A stretch of 64,000 nucleotides of DNA, taken from the NCBI GenBank assembly GCA_000231825.2, contig JH720316.1, forward strand, positions 586,498 through 650,497, given 5' to 3'. The DNA is from Tetrahymena elliotti 4EA. Taxonomy: Eukaryota; Ciliophora; Oligohymenophorea; Hymenostomatida; Tetrahymenidae. A model generated the notes under the pieces. The model made no database searches. It saw only the letters and a program-made list of their open reading frames with translations, and was not told the origin of the DNA. Shown here piece by piece: positions 34,715-47,910 of this stretch (position 1 is its first letter; each line of letters begins with the position of its first letter). The position numbers and the translations under genes are program-made.

Positions 34715-36078
34715 ATGACTACTGCTCACAAGCCTACATGGCAACCAGCTAGAGGTAATTGTTTTAATATAATTTGCAAAATTAATATTCTATTTCAAGG
34801 ACATAATAAATAAATATCCTTTTAATAATAGGAACTGAAACTGGTGGTGCAAGCTTAAGTGTACCCACAAGAACATACTCTTCAAGAGTAATTAATAATT
34901 TAAAACTAGACATTACCTTATTATAAAATAGTTTTTATATTATTGAGAGATGATTGATTCAATATATTTAAATTAATTTGATAAAATAGGATTTACCAGG
35001 TCATCTTACTCTGAAAGTTAGACAAGATGGTTAGGATAGCAGAAATGATTTGAAATATAAAGATTTTAAGGCTGAATTGCTTGAAAAAGAGAAAAAATAT
35101 TAGAGAGAAAAGAATGAAAAACTAGGCATTTACAATTAAAATGAATAAGAGAAAAGTAATTAAAGCATTATTAATTTAAAAGGATATGCATTCAATCATT
35201 TTATTTTATTATTTAGAGGATCCTATTACGTATAAAGAGCCAGAATAGCGTAAAAAGCTGAAAACAGAATAATCAAATGTTATATAATAATTGAATTAAT
35301 ATGGAAGTGATGATGAAGAATAGGAATTAAAAAATAAACCAATTAGTGGCTTAGGAGACAAGGATGAAGAAAGTGATTCAAACAGTAGCAGCAGTGAAGA
35401 AATAGATGAAGAAGCAATTAAAAAGAAGGCAGCTGAATCAATTAATCCTTTCCCTCAAGATGCTGATGATTTAGATTTTGCAAACACTTCTTCAGATGAA
35501 TCAGAAAAAGGAGGCAAAGATGAAGAAAAGTAGAAATTTTTTATTAGGATATTTGAGAAAATAGTAACAATTATTTATTTGAAAATAGTTCAAGTTAAAA
35601 CAGCAGCAGTAGCAGTGATAGTGATAGCGATGATGATGAATTACTTATGAAGGAATATTAAAAAATTAAAGAATAAAGAGAAGCCGAAGAAAAAGAAAAG
35701 GTATTTTTTGTTAATATATAAAGATTGCTCTATATTACAATCAAAATACAGGCTGATAAAATAATATTTTATTTTTTATTAAAATAGTTAAGATTAAAAC
35801 AAGAAGAGCTTGAAAAATAAAGACAGTAAAATCTATTGACACACAACCCCCTTCTTGACCAAACATCATATAACCTTAAGAAGAAGTACATACATATTAA
35901 TAATATCAATTAAAAAACAAAATTAATTCTTTTCTTGTTTATTTGTATATAGGTGGTACGAAGATTCAGTATTTAAAAACCAAGCAAAGAAAGATAAAGA
36001 TGACAAGCAAAGATTTATCAACGACAACGTAAGAAGTGATTTCCATAGAAAATTCCTTAAAAAGTTCATTTATACATG
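34715..36078 (+). CDS. CWC15: CWC15 spliceosome-associated protein
   Basis: Exons 34715-34754, 34832-34887, 34990-35155, 35217-35529, 35589-35700, 35788-35885 and 35953 onwards, joined by GT-AG introns of 59-102 nt. The protein starts MTTAHKPTWQPARGTETGG, the CWC15 hallmark. It has an acidic Ser/Asp-rich middle (SSSSSDSDSDDDE), a charged helix (KEYQKIKEQREAEEKEK), NPLL, and the conserved end WYEDSVFKNQAKK and INDNVRSDFHRKFL. CWC15 belongs to the Prp19/CDC5L-associated part of the active spliceosome. The last codons do not finish cleanly: the genome has CTTAAAAGTTC, where one more A would give a short tail and TGA at 36076. As written the frame reads through for over 100 further codons. Identity is secure; the 3' end is not. 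Confidence 0.87.
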
Positions 36079-37012
36079 AAAATAGCTATAAAAATATAAA
36101 TTATAATTAATTCGTATCAACATTTTACTTAATATTATGCTTGTGTAAATAAATGAATTAATTATCATTAATAAATCCTTAAAAATTTATTTAAAATGTT
36201 TAAAATTTGTTTGTTCTTTATTAAATAATAATATTATTTTTATTTTTTTAAATTTAATTCTTACAAAAACAATCTCAAAAATAGGTTTTGTTTGGTTTGA
36301 CATAGAATATATTCATTTTGGATAAAAATATTACAAATAAATAATTTATAAAAAGAATAAGGATTATTATTATAAGCATTAAATAAATACTTTAAAAATA
36401 GTAAAAAAGAGATATTAAATCTTAATAATTTTATTTCAAAATAATATTTTTTTGAAAGCTCAACAAATTTAAAATACATATATTTCACTAAAGTAGAATA
36501 CATAAAAATCAAGAACCATATTTGATTAAAATTAAGCTATTAAAATAAATCTTAAAACTTGAGATAATATTCTTGATGAGTCTATTTAATTGTAAAATAT
36601 TTTTTGAATACTATTTGTAAAATATTTTTTGAATACTGTTGAGAGAATTAAAAATAAAACTGATTGATTGATTACAAATAATAAAATGTTTGATTTGAGG
36701 ATTTTTAACTAATTTTAAAAAATACTCAAAAGAAAGTTAAAAAAAAATTGATTGATTGATACAAGCAATTTTATAAATATTGAAGATACTATTTAATTAT
36801 TGGTAAATTTTAATATGTTGGATGTGGATTTAGTAAAATAAATTTTAAATATTATAAGAGATTCTTATTTTAACATTTTAGAGATAATTCTTTTTTTTTT
36901 ATTGATATTTATTTATGATAAGATCTCATTTTAATAATTATTAAATCAGTGATTCATTCTTTTAATAAAGGATAAGTGAAAAAGTAAATTAATCATTTAG
37001 TATGTAGATCAA
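36079..37012. other. gene-free convergent spacer
   Basis: Between the 3' ends of CWC15 (+) and the WD40 gene (-). A direct repeat, TTTTTGAATACTRTT, occurs near 36601 and 36627, with TTGA microsatellites near 36660 and 36750. Nothing coding recognised. Confidence 0.5.
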
Positions 37013-38776
37013 TCAGTCTATTAATGAAATATCTATGGAATATTAATGCATTTAGTGGGTATCGTTACCATATAAATAAAATCCATTTGATTATAAACCA
37101 TCCTTTTAATATAGCTTTAAAGAAGTATCTGACATTATTTTTTAATTTTTAAGTATTTTTCCTGTAAGAAGATCCCAAACAATAATTTAATTGTTTTCAG
37201 AAAATCCAAGTACAAATCTTTACTTGTTTGTGATTTTATCTCTGATCATAAAGCTTTCTAAATAAGCTTTATCATTTTATAAACCGGTATAAACTTATCT
37301 TAGCTCTTACTAATGCCAATCCCAAAGCTATATTTTATTAGCAAGTGTATCTACAAGTAAAAATTAATTATTATCAGCAAACTTTACAAATGCTGGAACA
37401 CTAGTTGTATCTGAATTTAATGTGCATCTGCACAATCCTGTATGAGTGCTAAAAACCCTAGTAAAGCCATCTGCTCCACAACTGACCACATTCATAGTAT
37501 CTTTAGAAAACTAAAGTGAAGTAATGCTTCTTGAGTGAGCCAAAATTAAATTTATAGGTTTCTTCTATCTGATATCCCACATCATTATAGTGTTATCTTA
37601 TCCTAAATTTTAAATTAATTTTTATTATAATTTAAATCTAAACAGAGATTTATGCTTATAAATATTCATTCATTGAATTAAAAGTAATTTTGTTTAAATA
37701 AATTTTGTTTGTTTTATTTAGCTAATTTTTACTGGATATTTAAAAATGATTTATTTTAACTAAGTTTAGATTTTTGTTTTTCTCTTTCAACTTGTAATAT
37801 TTTTTCTTATTTAAATGATTTTTCCTTCATCTTTTTATTTTTCCAATTTATTTATGAGCAAAACAATGTTTTTATTCAAAATGAAAGTTTATTCACTTCA
37901 TACATTATCTTGAGTTATTTTTAGGAAAAGGAATTTTTTATTTAAATAAATATTATTTGTTTTTGATAATTTTTTATTTCTCATTCAAAAATGATTTATT
38001 TTGACTAAGTTTATCTTCTTGTTTCACTCTTTCTATTCATATTATATTTTCTTAATATTTAATTAGTTTGTATGCTTAATTTTTAAACTTACATTTTTGT
38101 GATTCAATTAAATAGCATCTTTTCAAATCTCAAATTAGATTTTAGATTTATTTTACAGCAAGAAAATGTTCTTCTTCTCTTTTTGAAAATGTATTTATTT
38201 CGATATTTATATTTTCTGTTAATAAATTTAAATTCTCGCGCAAATTTTTCAGCAAGCAAACTAAATAATAAATTAACTAAATAGCTAAATAGTTAGTTTT
38301 TAATTAGTTTTTTGCATATTTAACTTATTTATTGAAGAGGTTTTAAACTAGTTTTTGCCAAAATACCATATTTTAAAAATGAAATAATTGAAGGAATTAC
38401 CTGCAGAAGCTATTAAATTATTATAAAAGTTCTTGCATACACAAAAGATGGTTTAGGAATGACCTTAAAGCTCAATAATAGATTATTTCTTTTCTACATC
38501 AAAAAGATGAATAACTTTATCTTAACTGCAAAGTAGGTGTTCTTAATCAAACCAAAGCAGATCAGTAACAGCATCTTTAACATCTGGTTTTATATCAAAG
38601 TTTTCACAGTTTTCTTTGCCAAATATTTATACTTTTCCATCAGTAAAACAGCAGGCTATTGCATTTTAATCATTTTATTATATTTTAATCAATTTCTAAT
38701 CAAATGATGATGACATGCTTGTCACCAAATTTTACTCTTCAATAGTTATTTTATAATTCTTAAACTCTTCCTCCAT
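37013..38776 (-). CDS. WD40-repeat protein, WDR5/SWD3-like
   Basis: Two exons, 38776-38401 and 37602-37013, separated by a 798-nt intron; 321 residues, close to WDR5 (about 330). It starts MEEEFKNYKITIEEQ. It aligns repeat by repeat with WDR5: LLCSQDKVIHLFDVEKK, LQGHSQTIFCV, ASAGQDNTIMMWDIRQKKP, AHSRSITSLQFSKD, SCGADGFTRVFSTHTGLC, FVKFADNNQFLLVDTLANKI, LWDWHQQELRQVYTG and GFSENNQIIVWDLLTGKILK. WDR5/SWD3 is a beta-propeller subunit of SET1/MLL histone H3K4 methyltransferase complexes. Several blade motifs are degenerate, and the strict D-H-S-WD networks are only partly kept, so another WD40 scaffold is possible. It is divergent from the DUF98 gene with about 380 bp between starts. Confidence 0.8.
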
Positions 38777-39157
38777 AACTATAATTTAATTTCCTAATTT
38801 AAAATTTATTCTAGTCCTAGCTGATTTCTATTTAAATAACTAATTAATTGGTTTGTCCAAATATCTACTTTTAAACTAATGGATTTCTCTCGATAAAGCA
38901 AAAAGATTTATTTATTTAATAATAAATTAAGAAATATAAACTGAAATAGATAGATAGACAAACAATTAATTAAAAATAAATAAATAAATTAGAACTTATT
39001 CTTTGTTTTTTCTTTTTTGAAGATATCTAAAAGATAAATTAAATTATTTAATTAATAACATAACAAATAATTTACTAAAATACCTTTTGGCATAAATATC
39101 TATTATTTAGTAAGCATAAAGACTGTAGAAATAGATTTTTTAAACTTCAACAGAAAA
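38777..39157. promoter_or_regulatory. bidirectional spacer between the WD40 and DUF98 genes
   Basis: It is a 381-bp head-to-head gap that must hold both promoters. It contains GATAGATAGACA near 38948-38960 and AT-rich tracts. No specific element can be assigned. Confidence 0.4.
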
Positions 39158-40800
39158 ATGGAAAACTCTCTCAAAATTTTAAAATAATTCAGCAGAGACT
39201 CAACTGATTCTCAATTTACTACGTAAAATAATGCAAAAGGCTTATTTTTATCTTTAAAAACATATTTTTGTAAATGTTTCTTATAGAATATGGAGATTAA
39301 TTCTTCTTTCTGATGGATCTAATACGAAAAACTTGGAAAGCATCACTCAAGACCCTGTAAAAACAGAAGTAAGGAATTTATTTTTTAAGTTATTGAGAAA
39401 GAAATATAAAAAGAATGTATAATAATTTTCAAAAAGGTTGTTTCTGAAGAAGGAATTGGGAATGAATAAAAAGCCTTAGCTAATGAAAACCTTCTTTTTA
39501 ATATTTTTGAAAACAAAACTTTTTCTGATGGTAATTTATTCATAAATTATTTATAAATTTAAAAGCATTATCAAAAATCTATTAATAATAGCTGAATTAG
39601 TTAAGAGAGTGGTCATCCTAAACTCAAAAGAATAACCTTTAGTTTATGCAAGATCATAGTAAAAAATTTTTATTTTTCAATCAAACCATAATAAGCAAAT
39701 CAATCAATCAATATATTTTTCAAAAAAATTTATTCTCATTTATAAAAAATATTTTATTAGATCTTCATTTTCAAAATTCTTTAATAATTCTTAAAACCAT
39801 GAAACCAAGATTTCTAAATCCTTTTGTTCAAGTTTTCAAATTTAAACACTAAATTAAACCAACAATCCATTTACAAAAAATTTGCAATACTAAATGGAAG
39901 GTCAGATTATTTGAGATCTTTCATCTAATTTTATTAATATTCAGTAAGTTAGCCATAATAAATTCAAAGAACTACCCATATTTAATTTCTAACAAATCTA
40001 AATTAAAATAAAATTTGAAAAAAAATTTAATTTAAACATTAAAATATTATGTTCATTCTAATAAACAAAAATTGAAATAAATCAGGATTTTTTTTTATTT
40101 TTTAAGTTAAGAATTTTAACTTTAAAAAATTTTTTTTCTTCTTTAATTTCTGAAATTAAATTTAAATTTTCAAGTTTTTATTGAGACCTTTCATTTAAAG
40201 ATTTACAATTTATTTATTTTTAATACCTTAAATGATTGGTATTACTCATTATTTTCTATTTTTTTGTTAACATTTGAGTTTTGGTTGAAATCTTTACTTT
40301 GAAACTTTATTTAAAAAAATAATTTAGAATGATAAAATTAATTTTCGATTTCATTTTAAAGTTTATAAATAAATGAAATGCAATATATTTAGTATTATTC
40401 GATAGAATAAGTTTACATGTTTATTGATTTGTTTATTTAACTTTTTAGAAATAGTTTGAAATTTATTTCTTATTTATTTTGAGAAATAAATTCTAAATTC
40501 ATTTTCCATTTTTAAATAATTTTGAATAATAAAAGCTGGCCCAAAGAAAAATATGAGTAAGTGATGAAGAACAAGCAAGTAGCTATAGGACATAACATGA
40601 CTTAAGCTAAATTAGAGTATTTTAGAGAGATTAAATCAATAAATACTATTCAATGGGAAGAAAAACTGAACAAATTAAATGGAGGTAACCAACAAGAGAA
40701 TTTTGCTCGAGGCTACATCATTTACAAGAACGGAGAACCAATGACATACATTGAAGAATTTTTCACTCATTAAATAAATAAATTCTTGAGCTCATCATGA
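39158..40800 (+). CDS. chorismate lyase-like protein (DUF98 family), 190 residues
   Basis: Five exons: 39158-39222, 39287-39368, 39437-39530, 39592-39658 and 40536-40800; introns 64, 68, 61 and 877 nt; 191 codons. The pattern matches the chorismate pyruvate-lyase/DUF98 fold: TIWRLILLSDGSNTKNLE near the N-terminus, ELVKRVVILNSKEQPLVYA then RSYWP, VAIGHNMTQAKLEYFREI, and FARGYIIYKNGEPMTYIEE F near the end, with the terminal Glu where UbiC has its catalytic Glu. UbiC splits chorismate into 4-hydroxybenzoate and pyruvate; DUF98 members are mostly unassigned. The large last intron hides the C-terminal half from single-frame scans. Substrate in a ciliate is unknown. Confidence 0.75.
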
Positions 40801-43800
40801 ATCTTAAAGATTGGAAGCAAAATAAATAATAAAAGCTATTTCTCTGAGCTAATACTGTAAAAAATGTATTTACTCGTAAAGTTTGTTTTTTATGGATAAT
40901 AATCATTAATTATTTCAGATTTAACTAAAATCATAAAAAATACCTGCAATTAATATTTAAAAAATTACCTATTTAGTTAGTTAGACTACTACTACTTCAA
41001 CTACATATTATTCCAATAAATTAGAAAATAATACAGTGAAACTGTAATTAATAATACCCCAATCAATATCTAAAAAAAGATATATCTTTTATAAACATAT
41101 CAATCAATTGTGTGATTTTCATTAATTAATTTATTTAGATTACTTTTTTCATACATCTAAAAGTAAGAAGTTTCATACAAAATTTAATCATTCTTACTTA
41201 CCACATCATTTCAAAACTTTTATTTATTTTTGTAATTAATTAATAAAATGAATGGTAGAGAGCAGTTTTAATTTTGATTCAATTTTCAAAAGGTTCTCAT
41301 ATATGAAAAATTTTCTATTTCATCTGCACTTTTCTGGAAAATTTCTCAGAAATCAATTGATAGTCTATCGAAAGATGGTTTAATTTGTAAATAGATAATG
41401 TCGATAGAAATTTATTTTGAAAATCATTATGCAGCCCAGCCAATTAAGTATTTTGTTTCTATCTACTAAAAAGGAGTTACATGTGTAGGTTTAGTTTTAT
41501 GAACAAATTTAAAATTTATTGATTGTAAAATTATGTTCTAAAGCTTAATAAATATTACTATAGAATAAATAAACTTCATCTTTAAAGTTTGCTCATAAAA
41601 TGATTGATATGGATGTATTTGATTGTTTTCTCCAAATCATCTTTGTTAATTATTCTAAATTTTTATTTATATTTTAAAGTTTAGCCTTTATTCTCGACAT
41701 TTAATCTCTTTATTGTTAGTTCTTTCTCTAATATTCTAATAAATTATTCAAAATTAAAAACATTTTTCTTTTTTCTGATTTTTTAAAATAGTTGAAATAT
41801 TTTCTTTTTCAAAATCATAAAAAAGTAAATTACATTAAAGTGAAAAGCTGCTTAAAATATAAAGCCTGTTTTTATTTAATTTTTTGACATATTTAGTGAC
41901 AATAAATAATTTATGTTTTTAAATAAGTAATCAAAGAGTATGATTTGAAAAGGGTTTGCAGAAACAAATTTTAGTAAATGGAATACAATTCTATAGGTAA
42001 TTTAGTAGCTTACCCTGAAAAAGAAAAGGTTGTTAATTGGATAATAAAATTCTTAAGAAAAAATAAAATTTTATTTTTTGGACTTAAATTTTGTAAGAAG
42101 CTAGTATAAGTAAATATTTTCTGATAAATTATTAGATCCTGTTACAATTTTATAATTAAATTAGTATTTGTAAATGATTGAGAAAGTTTGTCATATTGAT
42201 TACTTGTATAATTTTATCAATAAAAATTATTGTTGTGAAAGAGAGATAAAGAAATAGGAAGCATGTAAGGAAGGAAGGAAGGTGGTGATTAATAGCAAAA
42301 AGAATAACTAACTGTAAATTAAATTAAAGATATTTATAGTTAATTAATTATCTGTTGTAAATATCAACTATTTGAATTTGTTTTCGTGCTTTCAAGTTAA
42401 GCATGACAGAATTTCATTACATAAAAGAAATTTTTTACTTTTTTGTAAAAGAAATAATTAACTCTGACAGATAGACAGAAAAATCCTTTCTTTTTCTTCT
42501 ATTTGCAAGTGTAAATTAATTATCTAAGCATTAAATATTGTAAGAATGCTCAATAATGTATTATACTCTTGTTTGACTATAAAAAAGGTATGAGATATTT
42601 TTCTTTATAAAATATGTAAAATTTATAAAACTTAAATAGATCAAATAAAAATATACGTAAAAAGCATATTTTTTAAGAATAATCACATGATTTTTATGAA
42701 TTTACTTACAATAACAAAATTTTAAAAGTTTTTTAGAGTTTTTTTTGAAATTAAATTTTTGTTCATAAAAATGTTAGTTAACTTTACCTATTTTATATTT
42801 ATTTTGTAAATTAAGGAACTAAAAAAGCCAGTCTGAATTATAAAATAAATCAATAACTTTCAGTGGTTATTTCCTTTATTTTGTAAAAATCAAAACAATT
42901 GTGACAGTCTTATTTTTTTGATGTAATTATAATTAATTAATTTAGTAAATCATATTCAAACAAACTACAAAAAAATAAAGATTTTACGAAGCATTTAATA
43001 ATAAAAGGAGTAATAAATAAATATAAAATAGCTTATCATCTCAACGTTTGTGTCGTCATTAAGACAATTATTTACTAGAAATTTTATTTTACATTATTTT
43101 AATTTACCATTTTTCATTAATCTATTTTCAATCAATCAATCAAACAACAAATAAATATTTACTTAATATTTGATTTTCAAATATTTTTCTGGACCTAAAT
43201 AAATAAGTATTTAAAACAATCTATTGTACTGTACTTCTGTTAGAATTATTTATTCTATCAAAAGTGTTTGTTTGATTTTTAAATTGTTGTGGTGATCATC
43301 TGAAATGTTTTTATTAAGAAAAATGAATTAGGAGTACTGAAACATTTTATGTTTTAATGCCAAAACTTTCTTTGAACATTTTGATTCAAAAATAGAATAA
43401 CTCTATTATTCATTTGTAATAATAAAACTTCAAGTTTTATTATTCTCTGTTTCATTCAATAAAAATAAAAAAATATTTTTGAGAAAATTTGTATTTTAGG
43501 ATTGATTTTGATGAATATATGACATTTTATAGAGGTGAAAGATTACAAAACTAATTAATTAATTATTTGTTCTAATTAGCAAATTGATAGAAGAAAAAGT
43601 AACTAATTTTATCAACCAATAAAATTAATTATGTGGTTGAATATTTTGTTTAAAATAAAAATATTTCTTTTGTTACTAACAATTTATTAAAATACTGAAT
43701 GAGTAATAAGTTGCAAATAAACTTAATAGAAAATAGTAATTAAATCAAAGGATGATGCTTTTATTTCTGATCTTAAAATCAATCAATCATTCATCCATCC

Positions 43801-46800
43801 ACAATATTTTATAATTGTTCTATGAGAACTAATTCCATAGTTATATTATCTCAAATGTTATTTTTTAATAACTATAAATAGCTTTTTTGCTGCATTATTG
43901 TAAATAAATCAAGTAAAATCTCATAAAGCTGTTTGACTTTAGCAATTTATGTGTTGTATTTTTTTCCCTTTTTTGGATGCAGCTAATTTTGGATCCAAAT
44001 TAAATGAATATGTGGATTTAAAATAAAATTAGTTTTAAATGAAATTTATTTAGCTAGCTCGCTCTTGCAGGCTAAAGAGAGGCAGTAAAAAATAAAATAA
44101 AAGAGAGCGATTTCAAAAAATATGAGAAAAAAAGAAAGAAGGAAAAGATATTAAAGATTTACATCTCTACAGATTTTAGATTAATAATTAAATTAAAATT
44201 GGGTAGAACAAAAGAACAATTAAAAATTTATTTCTTTGTGAATAATGACAATTTTTTTTATTCCAAATATGTTTAATAATATTTGTGCATTTATTAAAAA
44301 GTGCGCTTGATAGTTATTATATAAAGATAAAAACAAAGAAAAAAAGATATATAGATAGATAGATATTTAGATCATTTGATAGATCAACCAATCAAAATAT
44401 ATTCCTATCAAGAAATAAAAAGCAGAAGCTAATTAAATAAATTTTTATTTGTTATTTGTAGAAATCAGAAATAAATTTAATAAAAGAAAATAAAACAGGT
44501 TGATTGGTTGGCTTACATGAATTATGTTTCATAAATGTAGTCAGATATTTGTATCATGTTATCTAATATTTATTTATTTTTTCACTCAAAAAATACCTTT
44601 TTTTATGCTGAATGGTATTTTTATTCCCGTATTTTTGGATTTTTGTTTTTTTATTGTTACTTTATAAAATAAGCAAATAAATACAGGTTGATTTAAAATT
44701 TTTCTTCTCACTGAAATTTCTCGATTGATTGTAAACAAATAAACAAAAAAACTAAATGCAAATAAACAAAAAAACTAAATGATCTAAATTAAAATTATTA
44801 ATTAAATAAAAATACTCATGCACTTTCTTATATGAAAACAAGTATTTGATTTACTGTCTGATTCCTTTATAATCTTTATTTATTTGCGCGAAAAGTAGAT
44901 CTTTTCTCACTCAGGAGGGAAATTTTATTTTAGCCTTTCATTTTCTCGAAAGTGGATAAATATCAAGCTTGAAAATATCTAAGGCTTCTTGTCAATGGAA
45001 ATAGAAAAATCAGTTAAAGATTTGCAAAAGATAAACATAAAATGAGAAATAAATGAAATTTCAAAGTAATTAGTTGATATTTATTTGTGTAATTTGCTTA
45101 AATTTTTTAAGAAAAAAACATCAAACAGATATTTTTATTTATAAATAAAGGGGGATTTTTTTTTCATTTTTAAGTAAATTAATAAGATATCTTCTCTCAA
45201 TTGTTAGTTAGTTCGCTTTTTCGTTTGTTATTCGCTCACACATTCATCCTTAGATAAAATTTACGTATGAGATCTGAATTGATTTAGTTATTTATTTATT
45301 TATTGATTAATTTATAATTAATTCTACCATTTAATCTACAACTTTAAATCTTTGTGCCTTAAATGCAACTATTGAAGGCATATTGCATAAAAATTGAAAG
45401 GGACTGTGTTTAACACAGCCTTGATTATTTATTGCTTTTATTTGTTTTTTTCTGAAGGAGAGAAGAAAAGGGAAATAGACATAAGAGAAAAAACAAAGTA
45501 TTTAGAAAGAATAGAAGGAAAAAGACCTTGGCTAGTTGATTAATAAAAAGGTTTGCATTCTTTACAAAACTGAGGTAAGTTGACGTTGTTAATTTGTCAG
45601 AATGAGAAATTAAACTTTGCTAATTTGTTGAAGCTTAACTGGCTCTCTAAAATTGAAATAACCTTTATCTCTTTCTGATACTGAATGAAATAGTGTTTAC
45701 ATACAATTTTTATTGACAATTTATTGGTAAGAAATTTGTGTCTGAATGAAATTAACAGAATTTATCATCAAACTCATTCGGCGATTTTCGTAATATCTAA
45801 TAAAGCTAGTCTGATAAATTTCGTACTAATCAAAATAATATAGCAAGTGATTTTATTACATTTATTTGATAAACAGATATAAAGATAGATATATAAATTG
45901 ATTGATGTTTGGTTTAGCTTTTATCCTTTGCTAGAAAAGTAAGCAATCTGAGAGTTAAATAAAAGGTATTATTAATTGAGGAAATCTACTATGAAATGAA
46001 TAGTAAATTTGGTAGATCGATCATATGTTTTAAGTGTTATTTAGGAAGCTTCTCAAACCAATCTATATATCTACTTAGTTACTTATCCTCTCTTGTTTTA
46101 TTTGATAGAGAGAAAAATTAATAAGTAAAAACGAGAGTGCATGTAGCTATTTATTGTGTCTTTTTCAAATTGATAATTATTGCTCTTTGTGTTGTTTTTT
46201 CAGCTCAGTTAATACATTTTTGTGTTTTTTATACATATTTATGTCGAATAAAAGTATCTTCGTTTTCTTGTTAGAATATCATGTAGGGGAGAAGTCATTA
46301 TAAAGTTTAGACATTTTCTTGAACAGTGGGAAGGAAAGATTTATGCTTTGTTTGTAAAAAATAATTAATTAATCAAATAATCTTCCAAAAATAAGTAATT
46401 TCTATTGAATTCTTTATAAAAAGATAATAATTGACAAAAAGTGTGATTTATCTATATTATATGTGTATGTGTGTGTCTCTCCGTCTCCCATAGGAATACT
46501 TAATTGTAGTAAAATTCATAAATATAAAATAAAAAAAGTTATGTGATATTTTTGGAAATCCCTTGTCTGTTTATTTTATTTTATTTATAATAAATAAATA
46601 AATTGGCTGTAATGCTTACAAAAATAATAAGCAAACTACTTTCACCTTAAAAATTAATTAATTTGACAGAAATCATTTGTTAAATAGATTAAATATTGAA
46701 TCCTCTATCCTCCTTATTTTAATTTAATTATACACTCCCTAACATTTAGTATTTAAGTCTACTAATTATTCTTTATACTCTCAGACTTAATAGAAAAGAT

Positions 46801-47910
46801 TTTACCAACACAAATATCACACTACAAAGTCCCATAGAAATAAATTATTATACAACAACTATTTAGATCCAGTGAAGCCAATTTATTATTTTAGAAATGT
46901 TAGATTGGATAATAAATAAGTTGATATATTCAAAGAAAGAAAGAAAGAATGACAGAAAGATAGATTTATTGTTTGATTGAAATATTAATTGATTTATTGT
47001 AATTTGGCATTGTGTTTGTTCTCCCATGAGAAATAATTTGCAAATAGAGAGCAATTAATAGTTAAATATAGTTTTTGTTAAAATATGAGGTAAAAGTATA
47101 ACAATAATATTGAATGATGTCAATCAAAAATTTTATAAAAATGTAAATTATTATTTAATAGAGTTATGTAAATTATTATTTTTCATTCATAAATTTATCT
47201 AAATCAATTAATATTTCCCTTTCCGAATGGGAAATTAGAGTAAAACTTTTTTATGCGAAAAAATGCAAAAAAATTGATTATTTTTGATGAAAGTAAACAT
47301 GTAAAAAAAAAAAAAAGAGGGAAGAAAGAAAGAAGAAAGTTAGCTTGTTTAATTTAGTTTAGGATTGATAAATTATTTATTAATTAATTAATTAAAATGA
47401 ATGGAAAGTGGGTTGATTGTTTGGCAATTAATCAATAAATTAATTAATCAATCAATAGATCAATCACATACACAGAATAGCATCATTTTGCATAGAAAAA
47501 TTTAAAAAGGAAAGAATCTATTGATAATTAGTATAAGTGAATATTCAGCAAAAACATTCAAACAAAAAAAAAAAAAAGAAGAAATCAAATTAAAAAATTT
47601 AGTAATAAAGAGTAAATAACTCACATACAAAGGCTTTATTACAATTTCTTATATAAATTCATTCATTCTTACAAAAAATAAACAAACAAACAAATATTCT
47701 TTCATCTGACTGCGTGTCCCCCTCCAAATTATTCTTTCTAATCAGCCTACTACGCATTCAATAAACTTCCCTCTATCAATTTATTAACGAGTAAAGAATA
47801 ACCTCATTACATAAACACAAAATATTTTACTCTATATTTGCGCTAATCATACATAATTTGATTGATTGATTCAGATTCAGTTTTAGACTAGACAATTAAT
47901 TAACTCATAA
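40801..47910. other. 7-kb gene-poor stretch
   Basis: No conserved coding pattern was seen on either strand; the longest ciliate-code frames are short and low-complexity. It contains many simple repeats: AAGG near 42265, GATA near 44345, TTGATTGA/AATCAATC tracts, TGTG near 46465 and GAAA near 46940. It also has a small hairpin, CTGTGTTTAACACAG, at 45404-45418. As the 5' side of the gene at 47911 it may be a long regulatory region. Confidence 0.5.

Noticed and set aside
36261..36512. 83-residue minus-strand frame
   Set aside because: It is composed of Phe/Leu/Tyr/Lys from AT-rich spacer between convergent genes; no family pattern.
39646..39852. 68-residue plus-strand frame
   Set aside because: It starts in the last codons of DUF98 exon 4 in the wrong frame and otherwise lies in the 877-nt intron.
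41982..42130. Short plus-strand frame (MEYNSIGNLVAYPEKEK...)
   Set aside because: About 50 residues, with no homology and no neighbouring exon that extends it; chance is likely in this length of spacer.
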